Program-made: the position numbers and the translations under genes | From: JBJFCE01 sp051888775 | Lineage (GTDB): Bacteria; Bacillota; Clostridia; Lachnospirales; Lachnospiraceae | Assembly (NCBI GenBank): GCA_051888775.1 | Contig: JBJFCE010000018.1 | Span: forward strand, 1 to 17,914 | Reading direction: 5' to 3' | DNA: 17,914 nt | In this document: positions 1-6,288 of the stretch, piece by piece | Layout of the letters: each line of letters opens with the position of its first letter | Numbering within the stretch: position 1 is the stretch's first letter | Notes under the pieces: generated by a model | What the model saw: the letters and a program-made list of their open reading frames with translations, nothing else | What the model was told of the DNA's origin: nothing | Database searches by the model: none

Positions 1-54
1 CGTCCGTAACGGTACATAAGGTGCCCAAATACGGCACCTAAGTACCGACGGACT
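1..54. repeat. Imperfect palindrome at the left window edge
   Basis: GTCCGT (2-7) pairs with ACGGAC (48-53), CGGTAC (10-15) with GTACCG (42-47), and AGGTGCC (19-25) with GGCACCT (33-39). Small AA and ATA/AA bulges separate the stems, and the loop is 7 nt (26-32). GTCCGTAA and CGGTACAT also occur in the other palindromes of this window, so this looks like a member of a dispersed repeat family. It may continue to the left of the window. No coding function is seen. Confidence 0.6.
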
Positions 55-162
55 CCCAGTACCCACCACTGACAGGTCGATCGGTGCCCGTTCCATTCTG
101 ATGACGGAATTTTGATGCTCATATTCTCTCATTTTACTCTGTTCTTTTTATACAAAATCGGC

Positions 163-168
163 TATAAT
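163..168 (+). promoter_or_regulatory. Candidate -10 box for the AraC-family gene
   Basis: A perfect TATAAT lies about 100 nt before the GTG start of the regulator gene, in an AT-rich stretch (120-180). No good -35 box sits 17 nt upstream (TGTTCT at 140-145 is poor), so this promoter may need an activator, which would fit an autoregulated AraC-type gene. The rest of 55-267 holds no gene that I can see. Confidence 0.4.
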
Positions 169-267
169 TGGGATAGTAAATTTCGTACAGATATCTGCTG
201 ACCAAATGGAAAATGCCCCATTTTTAAGCTTCGGCAGATTGTATCAATCTACGGTTGGAGGTGTGCC

Positions 268-1158
268 GTGAATATACTGATGGAACAACAGGATACGCTG
301 AATTCTCCTTATGAGGCATTTCTCTATGATACAAGTCATGACTGCTTTCCGATCAAAGCACACTGGCATTATTTCATGGAGCTGATCTATATGGAATCCG
401 GAACCGGTCTGATCTCCTGCGACGGTACGGAGTATCTTGTACGCCCCGGCGACATGATTCTCTTTCACCCGCAATCGGTGCATTCCATATATTCCTCTCA
501 GGATCAGTTGATTTACTCCGTCCTGAAATTTGATATTAACAACCTGCATATTAACAGCAGCTATACCCCGCATCTTGGCAGCATCTTTAAAAGTGCGGTC
601 AATGAAGAGACTGCTCCTGTGTACTTTCCTGCCAACCTGTTGTATCACTATCCGGTTGCAGAGGAATTTCATTCCTGCATTCAGGAGATTAGCCATAAGG
701 ATTACGGTTATGATATCCGCTTTCAGTCCATAGTCTCCTCTTTGCTCGTAGAGATTCTCCGCATCTGGCGCAAAAACGGTTTTGATACGGACAAGGTAGC
801 TTTACCGTCCCCCGATATCAATTCCCTTTATACCATTGTGGAATATATTGATGAACATTCCAACGAACCGCTGATGGTCAAAGATCTGGCAGACCGCTGC
901 GGTATGAGCTATTCCTATTTTGCATCCAGCTTCAGGCAACTGTACGGGCAATCCTGCAAGGACTACATCGAATTTATCCGTATTTCCAAAGTGAAGGACT
1001 ACTTGCTGTTTACCAGCTTTGACCTTTCGTATATCAGTCAGGATACCGGCTTTTCGGACTGCAGTCATTTGATCAAGACCTTTAAAAAAATAACCGGAAC
1101 CACACCTAAGCAGTTCCGGCTGTCGCATGTAAAAGAAAAAACGCAGGCGCGCGGATAA
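268..1158 (+). CDS. AraC-family transcriptional regulator with N-terminal cupin sensor domain
   Basis: This is a 296-residue DNA-binding regulator. The N-terminal part (about 15-110) has the cupin-like pattern of AraC ligand-binding domains: H32, H34 and E38 in the first strand region, PGD at 60-62, and H72. The C-terminal 100 residues carry the two AraC helix-turn-helix units (about 204-225 and 252-275) and end in the family signature FKKITGTTPKQFR (272-284). Regulators of this build usually sense a sugar or other small carbon source and control an adjacent transport or hydrolase operon. No such partner lies in the window, so its target may lie left of the window or elsewhere. I chose the GTG start because GGAGG (257-261) sits 6 nt before it. 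The in-frame ATG at 280 is too far from that site. It is the only plus-strand gene here and converges on the acyltransferase gene across a giant palindrome. Confidence 0.93.
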   Translation: MNILMEQQDTLNSPYEAFLYDTSHDCFPIKAHWHYFMELIYMESGTGLISCDGTEYLVRPGDMILFHPQSVHSIYSSQDQLIYSVLKFDINNLHINSSYTPHLGSIFKSAVNEETAPVYFPANLLYHYPVAEEFHSCIQEISHKDYGYDIRFQSIVSSLLVEILRIWRKNGFDTDKVALPSPDINSLYTIVEYIDEHSNEPLMVKDLADRCGMSYSYFASSFRQLYGQSCKDYIEFIRISKVKDYLLFTSFDLSYISQDTGFSDCSHLIKTFKKITGTTPKQFRLSHVKEKTQARG

Positions 1159-1161
1159 TAG

Positions 1162-1394
1162 GGTAGCACACCACATGTGCACGACAATCGGTACATATCA
1201 ATCAACAGGAAGCGTCACACCAAATAAAAAAATGATCTCTCCACCGGCATCGGTACATTAATTTGCTCGGCTCACGTTCCTAAGGCTGTCGCAAATTGAT
1301 GTACCGATGCCGGTGGAGAGATCATTTTTTATTTGGTGTGACGCTTCCTGTTGATGAATATGCACCGATTGTTGTGTACATGTGGTGTACTACC
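1162..1394. repeat. Giant inverted repeat (about 105-nt arms) filling a convergent intergenic gap
   Basis: The left arm (1162-1266) and right arm (1291-1394) are reverse complements except for about seven substitutions, mostly transitions, and one A/T-run length difference. The loop is 24 nt (1267-1290). The left arm starts 4 nt after the regulator's stop codon. The right arm ends inside the last sense codon of the acyltransferase gene and supplies its TAG. Each arm carries ATCGGTACAT-like words twice. A/T runs at 1226-1232 and 1325-1330 flank the inner stem, so either strand would give a stem followed by U6-7, the layout of a bidirectional intrinsic terminator. The outer arms extend far beyond this. 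No direct target duplication is obvious. Confidence 0.92.
1223..1334. terminator. Bidirectional intrinsic terminator core nested in the palindrome
   Basis: The inner stem pairs 1233-1266 (TGATCTCTCCACCGGCATCG and onward) with 1291-1324. On the plus strand it is followed by TTTTTTATTT (1325-1334), and on the minus strand by the complement of the A7 run (1226-1232). It would serve the regulator gene on the plus strand and the lipid module on the minus strand. Confidence 0.6.
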
Positions 1395-2004
1395 TTGCCT
1401 TCTTCCAGCTCATTTTCATTTCAAACTTTTCACCCTGATATTTCTTCACATGCTTGAATACGACCACGCTGCCCATGATCACGCATCCGAGGCAGATTGC
1501 CTTATTGGCAACATTCAGGCAGACCGTTACCAGAAAGCAGATAAAGGTCACAATGGAACGGTACAAATGCGGATAAATTCTGAAAACCAGAGAAAATAAC
1601 AAATAGAATACGATCAGATAACAGAGTGGACGCCACTCCGGTAATAATCCGATCAGGCAACCGAAAGAAACCGCAATTGCTTTTCCTCCCGAAAGTTTCC
1701 GCGGATACGGAACCGGAAAGGCATGCCCAAGCACAGGTGCACATAATACCAATGCAAACATCCAATTCCGCGGATCCAGCGAATGTGCAACGATCCATAC
1801 CGGTATTGCTCCTTTTGCAAGCTCACAGACAAGCACCAGAATACCCGTCGGTATTCCGGCAAAGTGAAATGCATTGGCAGCTCCGGGATTCTGATCATCA
1901 CTCAACTTTGTAATATCCTTTTTCTGAAGCCACAGTGGAAGCCAGTATGCATATAAAACACTGCCCGATAAATATCCGATGATACTCCAAAACAAATAAC
2001 TCAT
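1390..2004 (-). CDS. PlsY-type glycerol-3-phosphate acyltransferase paralog
   Basis: This 204-residue, very hydrophobic polytopic membrane protein belongs to the PlsY family. PlsY uses acyl-phosphate to acylate the sn-1 position of glycerol-3-phosphate, the first step of phospholipid synthesis. The family motifs are visible: SGS near 13-15, NPGAAN at 39-44 followed by G50, a conserved K at 64 in ELAKG, and GHAFPV (93-98) before GGKAIA (106-111). The usual third motif has FKGGKGVA, so PRKLSGGKAIA is a variant, and this may be a specialised paralog and not the housekeeping enzyme. The start at 2004 lies 1 nt after the glycosyltransferase stop codon. Its GGAG sits inside the end of that gene, implying translational coupling. 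An upstream in-frame ATG at 2034 would force an overlap and lacks this spacing. The stop codon lies in the giant palindrome. Confidence 0.85.
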   Translation of the reverse strand: MSYLFWSIIGYLSGSVLYAYWLPLWLQKKDITKLSDDQNPGAANAFHFAGIPTGILVLVCELAKGAIPVWIVAHSLDPRNWMFALVLCAPVLGHAFPVPYPRKLSGGKAIAVSFGCLIGLLPEWRPLCYLIVFYLLFSLVFRIYPHLYRSIVTFICFLVTVCLNVANKAICLGCVIMGSVVVFKHVKKYQGEKFEMKMSWKKAR

Positions 2005-2005
2005 C

Positions 2006-3163
2006 CTAGTCTCCGTTCTGCTGTACTTTTTCACAAGCTGTTTCCCGGATTGCCTGTTCCATCAGATCCACAATCTGCTTTGCCGCATCCGGATGTATAT
2101 AGTTACGCTGTGCTTTTTTCATAACGTTTGCCATTTCCTCATCATGTGCCAGCATGATTCCCTGCGCGATCTGTGTTCTCATGCGGGATGAGCCAAGTGA
2201 CATTCCTCTCGCCTGAAAGAATTCCATGTTACAGTTCTCACATCCCGGGATCGGATCCGTATGTACAAGCGGTACATTTCTGACTGCCGCTTCTGTAGTC
2301 GTAAGACCTCCCGGCTTTGTAAAGACCACATTACTTGCCATCATATAATCCGCTACCTGTCTGGTATATCCAATGACATACACATGGTCTTTTCGCTTCA
2401 TTTCCTTTTCCAGAATCCGCTTCATCCGCTTATTGTTTCCACAGATAATGACAACCGTATCCTCTGTGCCGATACGTTCCACGAGCTCATGTGCAAACAA
2501 CGGTACTTTTCCGAAGCCCATGCTGCCTGCCATGACCAGATACTGTATTCCCTCAGCCGGCAGCTTCAGACGTTTTCGTGCCGCTGTCATACTATCGGCT
2601 TTGGAAAAAGCAAGTCCGGTCGGAATTCCACAGGAATAGATCTTCTCATTCGGGATTCCTCTGCGTACACATTCATCCCTCAATTCCTCCTGTGCTATGA
2701 CATAATAATCCGCTCTTGTTTCTTCAAAGAAGGGGATACAGGTATAATCCGTTGCCACAAATAAGAACGGCTGCTGCAGCATCTGTTTTCTTTTCATATG
2801 GGTAAGTGTTTCGGCACAGTACAAATGCGTTGTAAGAACGGCATCACAGGGATGTTTTTCCAAATATTGCGCAACATACGGTGCCATTCTGCTGTTGAGC
2901 CAATATACCGGTGACCAGATTCTGTGAGAGGTCAACTTTGATGCAAGAAAATATCCGATTCGGAACAAAACCGGAACATATTTAACAATTCCCACATAGA
3001 TACCACCTACAATCTTGGCTCTGCGTTTTGTTGCAAGGGCCATCATATCCAACGCCTTTGCTTCATATCCCATCGTATTCAGCGTTTCCTCCAGTGCCCG
3101 CGCTGCCGCATGGTGGCCTCCGCCCGTACTGCAAGAGAGTATTATAACCCGCTTTCCTGCCAT
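2006..3163 (-). CDS. MGDG synthase/UgtP-type glycosyltransferase (GT28 family)
   Basis: This 385-residue glycosyltransferase resembles bacterial processive diacylglycerol glucosyltransferases and plant MGDG synthases. These enzymes transfer a sugar from a UDP-sugar to diacylglycerol at the inner membrane face. The N-terminal half has the MGDG_synth signature STGGGHHAAARALEE (12-26), then ATDYTCIPFF (137-146) and a CGIPTG turn (178-183). The C-terminal half shows the nucleotide-sugar site: MAGSMGFGK (211-219), CGNN (241-244), FTKPGGLTTTEA (281-292) and PIPGCENCN (304-312). I place the start at 3163, where TAAGGAG lies about 10 nt upstream. A longer in-frame start at 3217 would place the first codons inside a 31-bp palindrome. 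It is translationally coupled to the PlsY-type gene, suggesting joint supply of glycolipid. The sugar donor and acceptor are inferred from family only; some relatives act in other lipid or wall pathways. Confidence 0.88.
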   Translation of the reverse strand: MAGKRVIILSCSTGGGHHAAARALEETLNTMGYEAKALDMMALATKRRAKIVGGIYVGIVKYVPVLFRIGYFLASKLTSHRIWSPVYWLNSRMAPYVAQYLEKHPCDAVLTTHLYCAETLTHMKRKQMLQQPFLFVATDYTCIPFFEETRADYYVIAQEELRDECVRRGIPNEKIYSCGIPTGLAFSKADSMTAARKRLKLPAEGIQYLVMAGSMGFGKVPLFAHELVERIGTEDTVVIICGNNKRMKRILEKEMKRKDHVYVIGYTRQVADYMMASNVVFTKPGGLTTTEAAVRNVPLVHTDPIPGCENCNMEFFQARGMSLGSSRMRTQIAQGIMLAHDEEMANVMKKAQRNYIHPDAAKQIVDLMEQAIRETACEKVQQNGD

Positions 3164-3183
3164 TGTTTTTTGTCTCCTTATCT

Positions 3184-3253
3184 TAGGCGATTGCGAAACT
3201 CTGTCCGTAAGCAGCACCGGTTCTGCTTACGGACAGAGTTTTGCAATCGCCTA
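3184..3253. repeat. Perfect-length palindrome with 31-bp stem
   Basis: The left arm (3184-3214) and right arm (3223-3253) are reverse complements with a single mismatch, around an 8-nt loop (CACCGGTT). The left arm contains TTGCGAAACTCTGTCCGTAA followed by G (3191-3211). The same 21 nt occur at 17832-17852. The palindrome ends a few nt before the Shine-Dalgarno of the glycosyltransferase gene (ATG at 3163) and 46 nt after the dehydrogenase stop. It has no U-tract, so it is not a classical terminator. Confidence 0.93.
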
Positions 3254-3299
3254 TCAAACATTTTTCATCTGTTCTTCCATACAAGACCGACGGAAGGAC

Positions 3300-4283
3300 T
3301 TACAGCACCTGCCAAGGATTCTCTTCTCCGTCCATAAAACGTTTACATCCGATCAACGAATCCGCTACCATGGTGCGAATGGCATTTTCCGTATAAAATG
3401 CCATATGATGACTGACTGTGACATTTGGGAACCCCCTTAAAACTGCCAGATCTCTGTTTTTCAAAATATCCGATTTATGATCATAATAATAAAGTCCAAA
3501 CTCATTCTCCACAACATCCAGTGCCGCCGCACCGATCTTCCCGTTCTCAATCTCTTCGATCAATGCCGGAATATCGATCAGAGAACCGCGCGCCGTATTG
3601 ACAATGATAACGCCGTCCTTCATTTTTTCCATGTTCGCATGGTTGATCAGATGGAAGTTCTGTTCCGTGAGCGGTGTATGTAAAGTAATCACATCTGCCT
3701 CAGCGAATAAAGTATCCAATTCCACATATTCCGCATGCTCCTTTACTTCCTCGGACGGATACAGATCATAGGCAAGGATCTTACATCCGAATCCCGTCAG
3801 ATCGCGGATCACGGTTCTGCCGATTCTGCCCGTGCCGATCACACCGACTGTCAGATCCTTGAGTTCCTTTCCGAGACACCCCTGCAGGGTATAATCCTGA
3901 ATATTGGTTCTCTCAAGAATACGCTTCATATTCCGCAGACTCATCAGGATCAGCATCACTGCATAATCCGCCACACCATCCGGTCCGTAAGGCGCATTCG
4001 CCACATGGATCCCATACTCTTTTGCTGCTTCCAGATCAATATGATCATATCCGATGGTTCTGGTCGCAAGATATCTGACACCGACCTCATGGAACTTTGC
4101 AACAAGCTCCCGCGGTATCTTAGAGGTAATGATATCCGCACACTCGCATCCCCTTGCCAGTTCTATATTGGACAGATTGGGGGCATCATGACATATAACC
4201 AATTCGATCCCCAACTCTTGACTATATCGGTCAAACCATTTTTTCTCATCAAAATCACGATAATTATAGACTGCTACCTTCAT
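3300..4283 (-). CDS. D-2-hydroxyacid dehydrogenase, D-lactate dehydrogenase/VanH-like
   Basis: This 327-residue NAD-dependent D-isomer-specific 2-hydroxyacid dehydrogenase probably reduces pyruvate to D-lactate in the cytosol. The Rossmann motif GTGRIG is at 150-155, and D173 follows the second strand, which favours NAD over NADP. The catalytic set is R232 (NTARG), E259 (DVVEN) and H293. The usual TPH around the histidine is SHH here, followed by MAFYT, as in the D-LDH/VanH branch. The late segment YYYDHKSDIL before the histidine also matches that branch. There is no D-Ala-D-Lac ligase or VanX nearby, so a fermentative role is more likely than glycopeptide resistance. The start overlaps the upstream gene's stop as ATGA (4280-4283), so the two are translationally coupled. 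It is the last gene of the long protease-containing run. Confidence 0.9.
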   Translation of the reverse strand: MKVAVYNYRDFDEKKWFDRYSQELGIELVICHDAPNLSNIELARGCECADIITSKIPRELVAKFHEVGVRYLATRTIGYDHIDLEAAKEYGIHVANAPYGPDGVADYAVMLILMSLRNMKRILERTNIQDYTLQGCLGKELKDLTVGVIGTGRIGRTVIRDLTGFGCKILAYDLYPSEEVKEHAEYVELDTLFAEADVITLHTPLTEQNFHLINHANMEKMKDGVIIVNTARGSLIDIPALIEEIENGKIGAAALDVVENEFGLYYYDHKSDILKNRDLAVLRGFPNVTVSHHMAFYTENAIRTMVADSLIGCKRFMDGEENPWQVL

Positions 4284-5602
4284 TCTTTTTCGCTTCCTTT
4301 TTTTGCTTTCTTATCTTTCAGTTTTTCGATCAGTTCACGCTTGATCTCATTATATTTATTGTCATTGAGCCAATCGATATCATCATCCGCATCATCACTG
4401 AAGCTCATCGTCATCAGTTCCTCCTGGAGCTGTTCTTTATCACTCTCGGCTTCATGCAGACACTTTAGATCCTCATCATCCAGTTTTCTGAAATCATTCA
4501 CCTTTTTTACCAACAGGCGGAGACTGTTTTTAGGCGTATCAAATACTCCCGCATCATTCAGTGTGATCAGGATAATGCCGATCGGAACCGCAATGATCAT
4601 ACCGAATACTCCGGCAAGCTTATAGCCGATATACAATAAAAACAGCGTAGGAATCGGCTTTACGCCTATCGAATCCCCGATAAACTTCGGTTGGATCAGC
4701 TGTCTGATCAGCTGCCCCGCCCCCCAGATGATCAATAGTCCGATTGCAGTCCTGTAATCGGCGCTGATGAATTTTATAACTGCCCACGGGATCAGCACGG
4801 TTCCGGTTCCGAAGACCGGCAGCAGATCCAGTATCGCAATCAGAAGCGCGAACAAAAATGCATAATCGATCCCAAGGATCATCAGACCGATGACTAACAG
4901 GATATACATCCAGATTTCAATCCGAAACTGGGCAATAAAATAACCTCCGACTGCCTTTTTCATGCTCCTGTAACCGATCAGCCATTTCTGCTGAATGGAG
5001 AGCGGAATATATTTTCTGAAAAACTCCGTCAGATAGTCTCTTTCCGCAACAAAGAAATACGCGGACAAAATACACATGATCACACCGATCAAAATGCTCG
5101 GGAGTCCTTTTGCGAAATTCCCGATCGCATTCATCGTAGGACTGCTGATTTTGCCGACAAACGTTCCAATATAAGTACTCAGGTTATTTACAACAGAAGT
5201 AACGGTATTCTGCACTTCTTCCGGGAGACGCATGTAGTAAACCTCCCATTTTTTTCCGACCTCATTCAGATCCGCCTCCAGATTCTGCCAGATCGCCGGC
5301 AAATCGGAGATAAAATTAACCGCCTCTGTAACCAGCTTGGCAATAGCCGCATAGCCGATGCCGATGACTGCTGCAATAACCAGTACGATAACAAACACAG
5401 AACCTGCCTTACGCCTGATCTTCAGTTTGTTTTCAAAAAAGTGTACGAGCGGATTTGCGATCGCTGCAATGATCCAACCGATCACAAAGGGCATAAAGAA
5501 TAAAAACAGCTTAGGCACCAGACAGATTGTCAGTAACAAAACGCTCAATGCGATCAGTAGATTCAGCGTTACTTTCAGATATTGCTTAAAGTCTTTATTC
5601 AT
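4280..5602 (-). CDS. AI-2E family / YtvI-like integral membrane protein
   Basis: This 440-residue polytopic membrane protein belongs to the AI-2E transporter (UPF0118) family, nearest in style to the sporulation-associated YtvI proteins. Two hydrophobic hairpins occupy about 10-50 and 65-95, followed by a soluble segment (about 100-165) and then a block of membrane helices (about 170-370). That block includes the family-typical DLLPVFGTGTVLIPW. The last 70 residues are a soluble, highly charged tail, first acidic (DDADDDIDW) and then Lys-rich. Members are transporters or exporters with mostly unknown substrates; some Na+/H+ antiporters belong here, and the quorum-signal name should not be read as function. 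The gene starts 17 nt after engB, with a strong GGGAGG-like site, and overlaps the dehydrogenase gene by 4 nt. Confidence 0.85.
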   Translation of the reverse strand: MNKDFKQYLKVTLNLLIALSVLLLTICLVPKLFLFFMPFVIGWIIAAIANPLVHFFENKLKIRRKAGSVFVIVLVIAAVIGIGYAAIAKLVTEAVNFISDLPAIWQNLEADLNEVGKKWEVYYMRLPEEVQNTVTSVVNNLSTYIGTFVGKISSPTMNAIGNFAKGLPSILIGVIMCILSAYFFVAERDYLTEFFRKYIPLSIQQKWLIGYRSMKKAVGGYFIAQFRIEIWMYILLVIGLMILGIDYAFLFALLIAILDLLPVFGTGTVLIPWAVIKFISADYRTAIGLLIIWGAGQLIRQLIQPKFIGDSIGVKPIPTLFLLYIGYKLAGVFGMIIAVPIGIILITLNDAGVFDTPKNSLRLLVKKVNDFRKLDDEDLKCLHEAESDKEQLQEELMTMSFSDDADDDIDWLNDNKYNEIKRELIEKLKDKKAKKGSEKE

Positions 5603-5619
5603 CCCTTTTCCTCCCTTCG

Positions 5620-6210
5620 TTATTCTCCGGCAAGCAAACTGTCGATATAATCATATATTTCTTCCCGCCCCTGTTTGGACTGTGCCGAAAACGGGAAAAT
5701 TAAAGTTCCTTTTTCGGTTTCCAGACCGGTGCGGATCATCTTCAGATGTTTCTGAACCTGACTCCGGTTGATCTTATCCAGCTTGGTCGCAATGATGACC
5801 GGATGATATCCCTGATCCAGAATCCAGCGGTACATCAGTTTATCGTTGGCGGACGGCTCATGCCGGATATCGATCAGCAAAAATACCGCCTTTAACTGCT
5901 TGGAGCGATGAAGATAATTCTCGATCATCCTGCCCCACTTTTCCTTGACCTCCTGCGATACTGATGCATAGCCATATCCGGGCAGATCCACCAGATACAG
6001 ATTTCCGTTGATATTATAAAAATTGATTGTCTGCGTTTTCCCCGGCTTCTCGCTCACTCTGGCAAATGATTTACGGTTCATCAGCGCATTAATCAGAGAT
6101 GACTTTCCGACATTACTCTTTCCGGCAAATGCAATCTCCGGAAACTGATTGTCCGGTATACTGCTGGTAATCCCGCATACTGTTTCCAATTCCACACTCT
6201 TGATAACCAA
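5620..6210 (-). CDS. engB: Ribosome biogenesis GTPase EngB/YsxC (YihA)
   Basis: This 196-residue GTPase of the TrmE-Era-EngA-EngB-septin group is needed for late assembly of the 50S subunit. The G1 motif GKSNVGKS is at 30-37, the G2 threonine lies in GKTQT (57-61), G3 DLPGYGYA at 75-82, G4 TKLDK at 142-146, and G5 FSAQSK near the C terminus. All are intact and the length is normal for the family. The start codon is TTG at 6210, supported by AAGGGAGC about 8 nt upstream; no ATG or GTG fits better. It follows lon, as in Bacillus subtilis (lonA-ysxC), with a 77-nt gap holding a short GC-rich hairpin. Confidence 0.96.
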   Translation of the reverse strand: MVIKSVELETVCGITSSIPDNQFPEIAFAGKSNVGKSSLINALMNRKSFARVSEKPGKTQTINFYNINGNLYLVDLPGYGYASVSQEVKEKWGRMIENYLHRSKQLKAVFLLIDIRHEPSANDKLMYRWILDQGYHPVIIATKLDKINRSQVQKHLKMIRTGLETEKGTLIFPFSAQSKQGREEIYDYIDSLLAGE

Positions 6211-6272
6211 ATTTCTGCTCCCTTCTGACTGTGTCTGCCACTGATCACACGCTTCCGGCTTATGATGCTTTT

Positions 6273-6288
6273 ACCGGGCGCTCCCGGT
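6273..6288 (-). other. Short GC-rich hairpin overlapping the lon stop codon
   Basis: ACCGGG (6273-6278) pairs with CCCGGT (6283-6288) around a 4-nt loop, directly at the TAA of lon. On the minus strand it is followed by AAAAG and not a U-run, so termination is doubtful. It may slow 3' decay or partly uncouple engB from lon. Confidence 0.45.

Noticed and set aside
1162..1394. A CRISPR array or attachment site
   Set aside because: The structure is one inverted repeat, not direct repeats with spacers, and there is no cas or integrase gene.
3300..4283. A vancomycin-resistance (vanHAX) locus
   Set aside because: Only a VanH-like dehydrogenase is present. There is no D-Ala-D-Lac ligase, VanX or VanRS pair next to it.
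3735..4625. A 296-codon plus-strand open frame
   Set aside because: It lies antisense to the dehydrogenase and AI-2E genes, has a Ser/Ile-rich low-complexity end, no ribosome binding site and no family resemblance.
4280..5602. A quorum-sensing AI-2 exporter
   Set aside because: The family name is historical. Most members have unrelated or unknown substrates, and no luxS or lsr gene is nearby.
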